Of a stretch of 64,000 nucleotides of DNA, positions 43,096-54,130 are shown piece after piece. The notes below the pieces were generated by a model. That model was not told the DNA's origin. It ran no database searches and was given only the letters and a program-made list of their open reading frames with translations. This DNA is from Rheum nobile (Eukaryota > Streptophyta > Magnoliopsida > Caryophyllales > Polygonaceae). Location of the stretch: the NCBI GenBank assembly GCA_027886185.1, contig WOAB01000011.1, forward strand, positions 11,116,001-11,180,000, written 5' to 3'. Made by a program: the position numbers and the translations under genes. Positions within the stretch are counted from its first letter, which is position 1. The number at the start of each line of letters is the position of its first letter.

Positions 43096-43108
43096 GGCTC
43101 TGATACCA
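43096..43108 (-). promoter_or_regulatory. primer binding site of the Tork-like copia
   Basis: TGGTATCAGAGCC on the - strand, two bases after the 5' LTR, is a perfect match to the usual initiator tRNA-Met site. Confidence 0.92.
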
Positions 43109-43110
43109 AT

Positions 43111-43573
43111 TGTTGAGTAGCTGCGGAAGCTTCGACTAATATGGAATAATAAAAGTTGTATAAACACACAAGAATTTAACGAGGTTCAGCAAATTGCCTA
43201 CGTCCTCGGGGTGATACTGTCTTTACTATATAAAGGAATAAACCAACGACTTGTACAAACCACAAGTTCGTTGTAGAAAAGAGCTTATCCTCACAAAGAA
43301 ATATAACCTCTCTTTGTTTTTTTTCTCTCTTTTCTCTCTTGATGAAGAAGTATTAGTTTCTCTCTTCTTTTGTGATTTCCTGAAGATGATTTGAATTTAA
43401 TTTCTTCTTCTCTCTTTTCTTTCTTATATATTAGTGATTACATCTTTAATCACCATCCACAATAATAGAAAACTCCATCCACAATAATAGAAAACTCCTA
43501 TCATTGGAATTGCTCTTTCCACCGATAATGAATAAGAGATCTTTTCCTATTTTGTTGTTTGCTATTTTCTACA
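43111..43573 (-). repeat. 5' LTR of the Tork-like copia
   Basis: Matches the 3' LTR except aacgagg for aatgagg and gttcag for gttcgg. A TATA-like CTATATAAAGG lies within on the + strand; on the - strand TATATAAGAAAG near 43428-43436 is a candidate promoter. Confidence 0.93.
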
Positions 43574-43578
43574 TAATC

Positions 43579-44870
43579 CGACAATGATGATGTGAGAATT
43601 AATCAGAGTTAGTTGATAAGACATATTTGTTAGACTAGGAAGGTATTGGACACACAAATTCCTTGCTAAGCACAAAAAAAAAAAATTAAGATAAAACAAT
43701 TCCTTGCTAAACATGGAAAATACCATTCCTTGCTTGCATATAGAATCCATCATAATTTGATGGTGTGCTTCCCACACAACCACAACAATTGTTGCATTTC
43801 ATTATCATTACCTTGTTTTTTGGTTGCGCTCAGTATAGATCTATGGATATGTAGGATTTCTCGAATCGGAACAAATTAATACACTTCAACTAATGCAAAT
43901 ATTATTAAGTGAAGTTACATTCGTTCCAAAGGGTTGCAAAGTAATTTAAATTTAGTTCAATAACAAAATATTCGAACTCACTATAGGCCTCTCATTTTCA
44001 TTACATTTGGAGGTCAAATGTTAAATATACTTCTGTGTTTTCATTTCAATCTGTATCCAATTTCTTAATGATAAGGCCAGTAAATGATCGAAGATACCCC
44101 CTTAAGCAATGTAGGTACGTAATAATAGACTTTCTTTGTATGTTCACATCTGGAATAATCTCACATTCGTCATGATCTGTGATAAAGTTGTGATTTGAAA
44201 AAAGCAATGATACTCCATATAGTGAGAAAGAAATAAAGTTGTGATTTGAAAAAAGAAATAAAGTTGGGATTTGAAAAAGCAATGACATATATCATCAATA
44301 CCAGCTCTATGATATATTTCATTTTATTATCATCTTAGAATTGGGGTGATATATGTCCCTTATCCTCTAGACAATACCAACCATTCACCCTTAACAAAAA
44401 CAACATCGGAATGTCTGAGCATTCTCCACTTGCAGCCTACGTACGGTGTTATATTTCTAATTGTTTGAGCAATGTCCACTTGAACATAAAATCCATTCTC
44501 CATCATTTAGGGGTGCTAATTACTCGGACCTTAAATTCTCCGACATTAAATTGATAGATCCTTTACACAACTCTAGAACATCGAAATATAAATTGAATAT
44601 ATATTTCTCTTAGTTTCTACGTTTGAACTTAATTAATTACGAGTCAAGTTCATGTTCGATCTTCTTCCCTCTTTAACCAGATTTTTTTTTTTGTCTTTCC
44701 AATATTTTGCCAAATAACTTCCTTGCATAACCAATTTGGCAAACAAGTATGAAAACTAATAACATGGAAAGGAATGTGCAATAACATTATATTAGAGAGA
44801 GAGGTTACAAAATGTATTAGAAGTCATGGGAATTAAGACAAAAGGGAAAGAAGACAATGCATAGAAATAA
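43579..44870. other. AT-rich gap
   Basis: The direct repeat ataaagttgtgatttgaaaaaag occurs about three times at 44182-44275. No gene is recognised. Long poly-A/T runs are frequent. Confidence 0.4.
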
Positions 44871-45068
44871 CTACTCCAAGCGGGCGTCCACAGCTCCCTT
44901 TGTCACCAGAAAGACCTTGATGCCTGCCACCTTATACCCCAGTCGGACTTGGTTGATGTCGGTCAACTTGGCCATTTTCAAGCAGCATCGTCGTTTCATT
45001 ACCCACGTAGATATATATGCATGGGTGGTGAGGAGGGCCATCTCTTTATTAATATTGGACGACCGCAT
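44871..45068 (-). pseudogene. remnant related to 37742-38102 (GIKVFLVTKG end)
   Basis: The frame carries TTHAYISTWVMKRRCCLKMA, then YKVAGIKVFLVTKGAVDARL. The DNA word for GIKVF.VTK matches that at 38046-38075 with few changes, so the two are paralogous. No domain is certain. The upstream half has no counterpart, which suggests truncation or fusion. Confidence 0.3.
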
Positions 45069-45111
45069 TCTCCTTCCGTTGTGGCATGGACTTCGAGCAG
45101 AATTTCCCTAG

Positions 45112-45712
45112 CTAGCTTGTAAGGGCAACCATTGATGCTTTGCTCTGCTTAATTGTTTGTAGGGAGGTTTTTTGAAAGAAGAAGTATGCATGGGACAAGA
45201 TTTTGTTAGGGGCCGTATTATTAGAACCAATTCGTACTAAATTAAAGGGTTTAGGGTCGGGTTCGATATATGGATTTTTTTACTCCACTACCCAACTAAA
45301 TAATTAAATAGGGAAATCAAACCGCCATTTCAAGCTTGATTTGTAATTTGAATTAGTCATGATGATCTCTCTTGTCGGCCTCTAGGCGATATAAAGCTCA
45401 TGGGTCAATAGGTCCTGACTCCTGACTGGTACATGGATTATTTACACGACTTACGTTATCAATATTGCAATTAATAAATTTATAACAGAATCAATTGATA
45501 CTTTTAGTGGCTGATAATTAAACTAGGGGGCACTCTAACAGTCAAACTGATTTGATATTTGGACAAGTTTGGATTTAAAAATCAGTGTTTAAGATCATTA
45601 AAAACCGAAAACCGAAACTCCCAAAAAACTGAACCGAAAACCGAACCGAATTATATATTCCTAGAAGAATTTAAGATCATTAAAAATCAGTGTTTCTGAG
45701 CATCTCGGTTTA
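45112..45712. other. gap with a short ACCGAAA-rich repeat
   Basis: 45595-45660 contains accgaaaaccgaa-type repeats flanked by direct copies of ttaagatcattaaaaa (about 45585 and 45671). This may be a small decayed MITE. No gene seen. Confidence 0.35.
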
Positions 45713-46913
45713 GAATTTTTTCTCAAAATGGGCACTTTTTTTAAATTTATTCCGGTTATAGGCTTGGAACGAAACTTATTACGAGAATAGGCTGGCTGAG
45801 GGAGGGTTGGGGTAAGTCGCTGTACGGACAAGCGACTCACCTGAATAAAGTCGCTATACGGACATGCGACTCTACCCGAACCACTATGTTTTTTATTTTT
45901 AAAAGGAAGAGTCGCTGCATTGTGCATCGACTCATATATAAAAAAAAATTAATTTTTTTTCTGCGTGAATAATAAGGGACAAAATAAAAATAAAATTTTG
46001 AGTCGTTGCACAGTGCCGCGACTCATATATAATTTTTTTTACTTTTTTTTGTTACCATATATAAGTTAAATACTACTAATAAAACTTAACAAAGTAAAAA
46101 AAAATTATATATGAGTCGCTGCACTCGAAATTTTATTTTTTATTTTTTTAGAAAATTAATTATTTGATATAGTTTTTACTCCTTTGAAGGGGTCTACTTT
46201 GCGCAGAATGAGGTCCAAATGGGATATGATCAACGGCTATGGGTTCGTGTCGTTGCAAGGATTCATCGAATGTGAATCGCAGAAGTTGTACCCTTTCTCT
46301 GGAAGCACGCGGGTCGCGCGAACATGGTTCAAGGGTGCTTTGTTATATGTATTTCCAGCATGCGCCTTGAACCATGTTCGCGCGACCCGCGTGCTTCCAG
46401 AGAAAGGGTACAGCTTTTGCGACTCACATTCGATGAATCCTTGCAACGACACGAACCCATAGCCGTTGATCATATCCCATTTGGACCTCATTTGATCCAT
46501 CAACGAGTTGCGTAAAGTAGACTCCTTCAAAGGAGTAAAAACTATATCAAATAATTAATTTCCTAAAAAAAAAAATTTGAGTCGCTGCATAGTAACGCGA
46601 CTCATATATATATATATATTTTTTATTTTTTTAGTATTCAACTTATGTTCACGCAGAAAAAAATGATAACAATTTTTTATATATATGAGTCGCTACACAG
46701 TACAACGACTCTTCCTTTTAAAAAATAAAATAAAAAATATAGTGGTTCGGGTAGAGTCGCAGGTCGGTACAACGACTTTATTCAGGTGAGTCGCTTGTCC
46801 GTACAGCGACTTACCTCAATCCTCCCTCAGCCAGCCTATTCTCGTAATAAGTTTCGTTCCAAGCCTATAACCGGAATAAATTTAAAAAAAGTGCCCATTT
46901 TGAGAAAAAATTC
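45713..46913. mobile_element. Mutator-like fold-back element (long hairpin)
   Basis: The element is 1201 bp with inverted arms of about 620 and 550 bp, meeting at a loop of roughly 30 bp (46335-46364). Both ends read GAATTTTTTCTCAAAATGGG inward. The flanks are a 9-bp near-duplication, ctcggttta (45704-45712) and ctcagttta (46914-46922), the size made by Mutator-type transposases. There is no transposase. The inner 150 bp of each arm encodes the same peptide (GYGFVSLQGFIECESQKLYP) outward from the loop, perhaps a captured gene fragment. The arms also contain small palindromes built on GAGTCGCTG..CAGCGACTC. Confidence 0.85.
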
Positions 46914-46922
46914 CTCAGTTTA

Positions 46923-47639
46923 ACCCAACTCTGTCCACACATGGTGATTCATCAAAGGAGAATTTCATTCATGGACTTTTGTGCAAGATTGATTAGCTCC
47001 AAGTGTTGGTATTAGCTAAGCATCACTTTATGGTCTAATTAGTCTTGATTAGCTCCAAGTGTTGGTATTAGCTAAGCATCACTTTATGGTCTAATTAGTC
47101 AATATAATATCTCAATCGAGTGTCTTTGTTTAAGGGTTGTTATTATTTGTTTACAATTGTTATGGATTAGGTTAATCAATAAACTATGTGTCTATGATCA
47201 ACTCATGCATCGTTTTTTGTGAAATTAAGGTCTAGGAGCATGTGACTTCATTTATCTTGCAATGCATAATGGTTTGGAATTGGAATTGAAGAATGCTTCA
47301 TGGTATATTATAGTAGAAGCTATGGATTACAATAGAGAAGTTCAAATAGGAGGATCAATGTGTTATATATTATCTAATAGAGGAGTGGAGAACCCTTGTG
47401 CAATAGAAATCAATAAAACTACTTATAAGTATGACAAATTAAATTGTTTGGGTACTTGATAAAGTCATATGCAAAAGTATGAACACGAGTAAGTACATTT
47501 AATTATTTTATTACTTCCACAAGTCGTGAGAATAAGAGGCCTAGAGTGTTGTAGGGGTTACAAATGCGAACTTGTTGTAGGGGTTACAAATGCTATTAGG
47601 AATTACAAATGCGAACTTGTCCAGGAATTAAATAGATCC
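46923..47639. other. gap containing a perfect tandem duplication
   Basis: Apart from the 56-bp duplication annotated separately, there is a 65-codon open frame at 47262-47459 of no recognisable type and AT-rich DNA. Confidence 0.35.
46989..47100 (+). repeat. perfect 56-bp tandem duplication
   Basis: Two identical copies (46989-47044 and 47045-47100) start ttgattagctccaagtgttg and end gtctaattagtc. No difference is visible, so the duplication is recent. Confidence 0.95.
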
Positions 47640-48010
47640 TGACGAGGTTCAAATTAGGGAACGGATTCCTTAGTACACGCTTTATTCAAGACCCAGTAAG
47701 ATAACTAAACATTCGTTACATAAGTCAGATAACTGGTAGTTATTGCTGGTTTGGAGTTAGTTACTTAACAAATAGCTAACTACAATGACGGTTATGTAAT
47801 TTCACTTAATTATATAGATCATGACTGTGTAGTAGAGTAAGGAATGATTGTAAGTTGTATAGTAATTGTATAATGACCAAGTAATATATATGATTGAAAA
47901 TTCGGTACTTAAGTTAGATAATTGGTAGTTATTGTTGGATTGAAGTTAGTTACTGAACTAAATAACTAAGTATTATGACGGTTATTTAATGACCGAGTGC
48001 CTATATATAC
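47640..48010 (-). repeat. inverted copies of the 185-bp repeat (about two units)
   Basis: Words such as gataactggtagttattg, ttggagttagttactta and atgacggttatgtaat are the reverse complements of words in the 49497-50345 array. They occur twice, near 47698-47880 and 47890-48000. Copies are diverged and the second is partial. Confidence 0.65.
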
Positions 48011-48117
48011 GGGATGTGTAAGAGAACCTTCCCCACAATGAACTATACTTTCACGAATACAACCATGTGAAACTATAATAAGTTGCAAGGTCGAATACAA
48101 CATCGGGGGATGATTGA

Positions 48118-48371
48118 GAAATGCCAAAGACGAAATGGGAGCAGTTACCACGCATGTGTATGAAAGTGGTCGTATAATAAGTTGCAAGGTCCACATAAAC
48201 AAGATGAACATATGGTATTTGGGAGGCAATATGAATTTCCTTGGCGATTACCATCAGAACTCAGGCATAATTTTCGAGCACGTTCTCACCGAGGGTCCCC
48301 GTCATCTAAGGGCCCTCCAAACGCCGGATGATGCTAATGCTCTAGCCAAATTGGGAGGCGGGTGTCACTAA
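48118..48371 (+). pseudogene. small ORF with GP..L..L.T..D..ALA motif, unknown function
   Basis: The frame reads MGAVTTHVYESGRI, HINKMNIWYLGGNM and EGPRHLRALQTPDDANALAK before TAA. The last part parallels EMGPWFWSRLKTKEDVDALA at 37742-38102. The TTHxY..GRI start resembles N-terminal regions of plant Mutator-related proteins, but this is weak. It lies between the two opposite arrays of the 185-bp repeat. Confidence 0.3.
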
Positions 48372-49496
48372 TAAAGGTATTCATTGTAAACGACATAACC
48401 GACTGTCTTAATCAACTTCAGCCATTGATAAGATATCCGATATAATAGGCTATGTAATTAGATATAAATATATAATATATATTGTAGGAATGTCTATTGT
48501 TTGGAAGAACATGTATTTGACAGGTTGGGATCCGATTTATGAAAAGATAATAATATGTTTCGAAGAGTTTGTTAAGAATAAAAATGTAATGAATTTCATC
48601 AACCCAATTTATTGGGGGCAGAGGAGTCGAGGGAATGTTACAAAAATAATAATAAGGTATTCTAAAATACATTTTTTTTATGAAAAAAAAGGATGGACTT
48701 TTTGCATATGGCAAGTTTACTACAAGAAACCATATACCAGTCATCTCTTAGTCTCAACATATTATACAATTGAACATTCATTAGGAATAATTATGTACAT
48801 TCAAAATGCACTGTATAGCCTCTATAAGCCAAGCAGAAGGAAACATGCCCGTAGCACTATTATGTTTCACCTGAAAGTAATCTAAAAAAGTATATGACTG
48901 ACCAAGTTGTGATGCCATTTCAAACAGCTTTTGATGCATGTTGAAAACAACTTCTCAACAATGTTGGTTGAAAGGATCCTATTGAACATCTCCAAGCTCG
49001 TCCTTGTCCTTTGGAACCTATGATCAAACCAACACATTAAGCCACAACAGGACTCATTTGCACTTCACAACATGAGTACAAGAACACAAAATACAACCAT
49101 CATGCAAGGAAATTGTTACAAATGCAAATGTCAGAGGCAACCAATTTGATTTCTTTTTCGTGATAACTTGCACCTAAGCTCATAAAGTCAACCACCATAC
49201 AAGGAACTCTCCTTTCTCTGGAGAGCATCTGTTATTTTCGTTTTAGTCAAATATCTATAGTAATTACGCCTACTTATATTATCATTTCACTATACAAATA
49301 TCAACATACATTATGTAAGTTTTATGGCTTGCTATTCAAATTTGTTATATCATCTTTATTGTATAGCCTAACCCCAAAACACAAAAATAACCAAAAGCAA
49401 TTGTGTGGTCGAGCATTATTTGTCATAAATATGATGTGGTTTGCAATTGAAGACAACCATCAAAATTACTCCCTTCACATTTGTAGTTTTGTGGTC
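48372..49496. other. unassigned stretch between repeats
   Basis: An open frame of 131 codons at 48490-48885 (MSIVWKNMYLTGWDPIYEK) has no motif I know and an AT-driven composition (Ile, Tyr, Lys). The rest is non-coding. The first repeat unit starts near 49497. Confidence 0.3.
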
Positions 49497-50345
49497 CAAT
49501 TATCTTACTTGGTCATGGATATAATTCTTGTACCAAGGAAAACCGTTCCTTAGTCTATGAGGTCATCAAGATCTATTTAATTGTTATTACATAACAGTAA
49601 TTATAGTTAGTTACTTTGTTCAGTAACTAACTTCAATCCAAGTATGAGTACCAACTATCTGACTTAAGTAATGAATTTCCAGTTATCTTACTTGGTCATG
49701 GACAAAATTCACGTACTTTGGAAAACTGTTCCATAGTCTTAAACACCTACAAGATCTTTTTAATTAGTTATTACATAACGGTCATTACAGTTAGTTATTT
49801 TGTTCAGTAATTAACTTGTAAATCCAAGGATAATTACCAATTGTCTAACTTAAGTAACAAAATTTCAGTTATCTTACTTGGTCATGGATAAAATTCTTTG
49901 TACTAAGGAAAATTGTCCCTTACTCAAGGAGGTCGTTGGGATCTATTTAATAGTTATTACATAACAGTAATTATAGTTAGTTATTTCATTGAGCAACTAA
50001 TTTCAATCCAAGCATAACTACCAACTATTTGACTAAATTAACAAATTTTCAGGTATCTTACTTGGTCATGGACAAAATTCATGTACAACGAACAATCTTT
50101 TCTTACTCTTGGACAAGGTCGGGAACGATATAATTAAGTGAGATTTCATAACCGTCATTGTAGTAAGTTATTTGGTTGAGTAACTAACTTCAATCCAAGA
50201 GTAACTACCAACTATCTGACTGAAGTAACAAATTTTTAGTTATCTTACTTGGTCATGGACAAAATTCTTGTACTAAGGAAAACCGTTCCTTTGTCTAAAA
50301 TATCAACAGGATCTATTTAATTAGTTATTACTTAACCGTCATTAT
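49497..50345 (+). repeat. tandem repeat, about 185-bp unit, 4.6 copies
   Basis: Five units start with (a)gttatcttacttggtcatgg at about 49497, 49681, 49867, 50051 and 50238, giving spacings of 184 to 187 bp. The last is truncated near 50345. Shared blocks are the start word, ggatctatttaattagttat, acataacggtcatta and ccaactatctgactt. Units are clearly diverged from each other, so the array is not freshly amplified. Confidence 0.85.
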
Positions 50346-50720
50346 ATATAATTTGTAATTTCATACAGTACATACTCTCATTCAACAATAACTCACTAAA
50401 GGTATTTGGTTCCAATCCAAAAATATTTGTTTTTCGTACGGCATTTCTTTCTATTTAATAAAAAACCTAAACCCTATCGAGGAGGTACTTGTGCAAGATA
50501 TGCAATTACATCGAGGTACTTGTTATATATGTACGAAACCAAATTCACATCTTTTGTCAGGTGGTACAATGTTAAAAAGGCTTTAAATGACCACCAACTA
50601 CATGTGTGAGGGCCATAGCCAATTCTACACAATCAACATAACCGTTCCAACTACAACTCAACCACACTCAATGCCATTAATCCAATGCAACATTCTAATA
50701 TAACTAAAATACATCATAAC

Positions 50721-51504
50721 TTATGATAATTCTAGACAAATAAATATTGTTCTCTTCCATGAATCCTCTTCTTCGCACTCATCCTCCCACTTGCCGTCGA
50801 AAACCCCGTGTGTCATGTCTCTCATATATCCATTGACAAACTTGTCTGAAGCACCTGACACATGCATTCTAGTAATAGCGAGCATCTCAATGTATTTGTA
50901 GGCATACATGTCGTAGTCCTCCCTGCATAACACGTAATGAACGATGAGTAATTAATTGGCAAACAATATAACACGAGAATGCTGAATATAAATCTCAAAG
51001 GTCTCTACTTACCCACGCCTATTTTGTTTCAATACACGAACACACTGGAAACCTAACTCGTCCTTAAGCTTACTTGCATATTTGGTGGCCGTCGGCTCAA
51101 ATTTCCCGAATAATTGTGGAAGCATTCTGGTCATTGGCGCCACAAAGGTTTCCATTTCTGTATCTGTATACAAGTCCACAGTTGATTCATAAATATTATC
51201 AGCCTAATTAAACAAGTCAATATGTAGGGCAACCTAGTGGTTGTTCACAATCTTTTAAGGCACATATATAAGGTCAACCTCCACCCAGGTTTTTCCATAT
51301 TTTTTCGGCACATCGCCTGCCATGTACCCAACCAAATGGATCACTAAAAAATCATCGGTTTCGTTCGCCAGACTGCTTGTCAACATTTTTCTCATATGGT
51401 TGCCCCAAGGCATCTCCACTATAACAACCTTCTTATACTTGTTGTCCCCTTCAACAACTTCACACATAAGAAGCCCTACTTCATCCATGTGCTGTAACAT
51501 GTGA
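50721..51504 (-). pseudogene. Ulp1/C48-type cysteine protease remnant
   Basis: Ulp1 proteases cleave SUMO-type conjugates; many plant copies belong to Mutator-like elements. On the - strand 51500-51255 gives EMPWGNHMRKMLTSSLANE and KTWVEVDLIYVP. After a stop come NNH and a TAG where the family has HW (catalytic His), then VALHIDL and TDTEMETFVAPMTRMLPQLF. A GTAAGT donor near 51012 and a CAG acceptor near 50935 join it to EDYDMYAYKYIEMLAITRMH. There the expected DCG, with the catalytic Cys, is replaced by DYD. At least two stops and the lost Cys make it inactive. The N-terminus is not found. Confidence 0.6.
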
Positions 51505-52897
51505 AATAAACAATATAAACTTTCGTATCTAATCTTAAAATATTCCTATTACAATTTTTCGTAATTGGCATATCGCATCTTACCATACTATATAACCATT
51601 GTCTGGGCGCCAACATCTACAACTAGAATTGCTTATCAAGAAAATTGTCCAACAATGATCTTTTACCCTCAGACTTGGGAAATAAATGCATGAAATGTAT
51701 ATTTCAACGCAACTGCGTAAATTTCTTGTACATAGTATTCATATAAGAAGATAAAAATTGTAATTACGTCCCTGTCTGTGCATCAAATCATTTCAGTAAA
51801 CCTGTCACAACATTAACTGTGAAATTCTTTTTGATCATTTTCACTTGTTTTTGTTCATCCAAATTCAACCAAGGGGAGCTGCAATTTGCACTTTTCTTAG
51901 TCTCACGGTTAGGCAATACCCTTTTTTCAATTGCATTCCCTTCTTCTCCCCCCTTCCACCTTTTATGAGTAAAAAACACTTCTCATTCTTTACTAGTTGC
52001 ATATGTTTTGTCTTTTACTACTCCATTTCCAAAAAAGAGACTTCAGGATAAGGTTAATATACATACAACCCTAAAATGGCCAATACAGAATCATAATTGA
52101 GGCATAAATCCAAATTTTAACATCCATTCTTACCTCTTCTGCTTTTGTCATTAACCTTCACACCTGTGTCTTCTTCTTTCGCTCGCTCTTATTCTGATTT
52201 TTAGTCTTCACCGGCTTTCCCCTTCTTCGAACTCCCTGCTTCCATTACTTACAAGATCTTAGGCTTAGGGTTCCAACCTTCGCACCCTAAACCTTCGCAC
52301 CTCTCTTCCTTTTACTGCTTTGTCCTTTCCCCTTTCCCTTTGTATCACATGTTGTCCTAGTTACTAGAGCCATCGAATTTATGAGATTTTAGGGTTAGGG
52401 TTCCGACCATGTTCTTCTTTAATCATGTAATATCGATATTATGAGATTTTAGTGTTAGGGTTCCGACCTTATCTTACAAGATCTTTCTCAATCATGTAAT
52501 AAGAACATTTAGTAAATAACTATTCAATGAGGTAGGGATATTTAGTCTTAGTACATCCACCATTGTATTATAGTATTGGATTAGATTATAATATAAATTA
52601 TAAAATAAATATTAGAATATAAATAGGTAGAAAATTGGCGTATTGTGAAGTGGACATGTGACGAAAGATGACTTTTTGAAAGGAATGACAAGTGTCAATT
52701 GTCACTTCAACTTTAGTATATAAATAGTTGATTCGAGATAGAAGTGTAGAACACGTATGTGATTTTATTGATTCATCTTTGTCATATTTTCACTTTGCTA
52801 AATGATATTATTAGTCCCAAAATTTTGTAATGCTTTTCTTATTGCTTCCTAAATTTTCATTGTTTTATATAAAATTTGAAAATTTCTAATTCTTTTT
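51505..52897. other. AT-rich gap
   Basis: No gene recognised. The word ttttagggttagggttccgacc-like recurs around 52260, 52390 and 52450 as a short dispersed repeat, which is not telomeric. Confidence 0.4.
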
Positions 52898-54079
52898 TAT
52901 TGGGACAAAGTTTCCTTGGGTGCTTTGATGATGATAAGCACCATGAATTTATGTGTGATCCTAAGATATATTCCAGGGAACAGAGGAAAGAATGAAAGTT
53001 GTTCGTAGAGTTGAGGGGAACAACAATAGTGACATAGAAAGAGTTGTACGCTACAAGGAACAATAGTTGTGTGGGAGCAAGAATTGTCATCCTAGGGAAC
53101 AACGAAAATCAAAGAACTAGAGTTCCAGGGAGCCAAGAAAGAACAAAGATTTCATGGAACAACGAAAAAGACCAATGAAGTTATGCACTATTACATGCGT
53201 TGTTACCAATGAGAAGGCAAATCGTGAAATCTTGCATCTAACGGTTCAAATGTTTGCATGGGGCACACATAGACGTTCAAGCATGGAACGTGAAGATTAT
53301 ATCTTGGAAATAATGGATCATATTTGGTCTTTAGAAAAATAAGACCTGTTTATGGAAAAAATATAATTCAAAGTTGGAAGATATGTTTTGTTGTATACAA
53401 GGCAATTGTTTGATGAAAAAGATATATTGTTATTTATCGGAAAGTATATCAGATTGAACCATAAATAGATTATATTTTCTTCATTCTTTGGATGCCTATG
53501 AATACAAGGTTTTATCAACCTAGTTTGGCACGATTTCAAGAGAGAAAGAGGAGCATCCAATAGAGATTTGACATTGGGAGTGTTTGGATATTTCTAAGAA
53601 GCCATTGGAAATCAAGAACCCAACTATCGGAGTTCAAGAGAGGAGCATCAAGGCTTTTGGTACAATAGTCCATTCTATGTTAGGGTACGATAGAAGGAAC
53701 GTTGTAGAAAGTTATGATATTTAGGAGCGTAATAGGCCAAGTTTATGAGGTGATTAAAGTAATTTTTGTGTGGTTTTGAGTTTGCTTTGATTCAAGAGTT
53801 GTTAAGCTTAGGAGAGTATTCTAGTAGAGAAATGTAGATTAAATTAAACATTTCCTTAACTTGTGTAGTTCGTGATAATCAATAAGAGATGTAGACGTTG
53901 AATTCCTTCTAGGCTAATCACCTAGAGGTAGAGGTTTTTCCTTGTCAATTGGTTGGTTGATAGGGTTTTCCTCTCTAAGTTATTGTGTTCGTTAATTGTG
54001 TTATTCCGTTGTGCAAGGGTATTGTTCCATATATAAGAATAGTGTCTTACTTTGCTACAAACACCGGTTAAATCCAACA
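52898..54079 (+). repeat. 5' LTR of the + strand SIRE-like element
   Basis: Starts TATTGGGACAAAG followed by ttgatgatgataagcaccat, the counterpart of the LTR starts at 60451 and 57934 (read on the - strand). Its inner end AATCCAACA is followed by the primer site. Blocks such as cctagaggtagaggtttttc match the other LTRs. Length is about 1182 bp, longer than the others. Confidence 0.65.
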
Positions 54080-54080
54080 A

Positions 54081-54092
54081 TTGATATCAGAG
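54081..54092 (+). promoter_or_regulatory. primer binding site of the + strand SIRE-like element
   Basis: TTGATATCAGAG follows the LTR. It is the initiator tRNA-Met site TTGGTATCAGAG with one G-to-A change. Confidence 0.7.
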
Positions 54093-54130
54093 AAATATTG
54101 CTCTAGATTTGTGTTAGTTTTCATGAAAAT

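Larger units (their letters stand above)
38317..43573 (-). mobile_element. Tork-like Ty1/copia retrotransposon, nearly intact
   Basis: The element is 5257 bp with 463-bp LTRs that differ at only two positions by my reading. It has a 5-bp target duplication taatc (38312-38316 and 43574-43578), a perfect initiator-Met primer site and one long reading frame broken by a single TAA. Domain sequence fits the Tork/Tnt1-like lineage. It is a young insertion and the most complete polymerase source in the window. Confidence 0.95.

Noticed and set aside
43096..43108. tRNA gene suggested by the Met-tRNA-like word
   Set aside because: Only the 3'-end complement is present, at the expected primer-site position after an LTR; no cloverleaf can be formed.
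48490..48885. 131-codon open frame as a gene
   Set aside because: AT-driven composition, no motif, no splice or promoter support; mentioned only in the gap description.
49497..50345. CRISPR-like array
   Set aside because: Units are about 185 bp and diverged throughout, with no short conserved repeat and unique spacers, and the DNA is eukaryotic.
52260..52500. Interstitial telomere repeat (ttaggg words)
   Set aside because: The words are ttagggttaggg-like only once and lie in a longer non-telomeric dispersed repeat; the plant telomere unit tttaggg is not in tandem.
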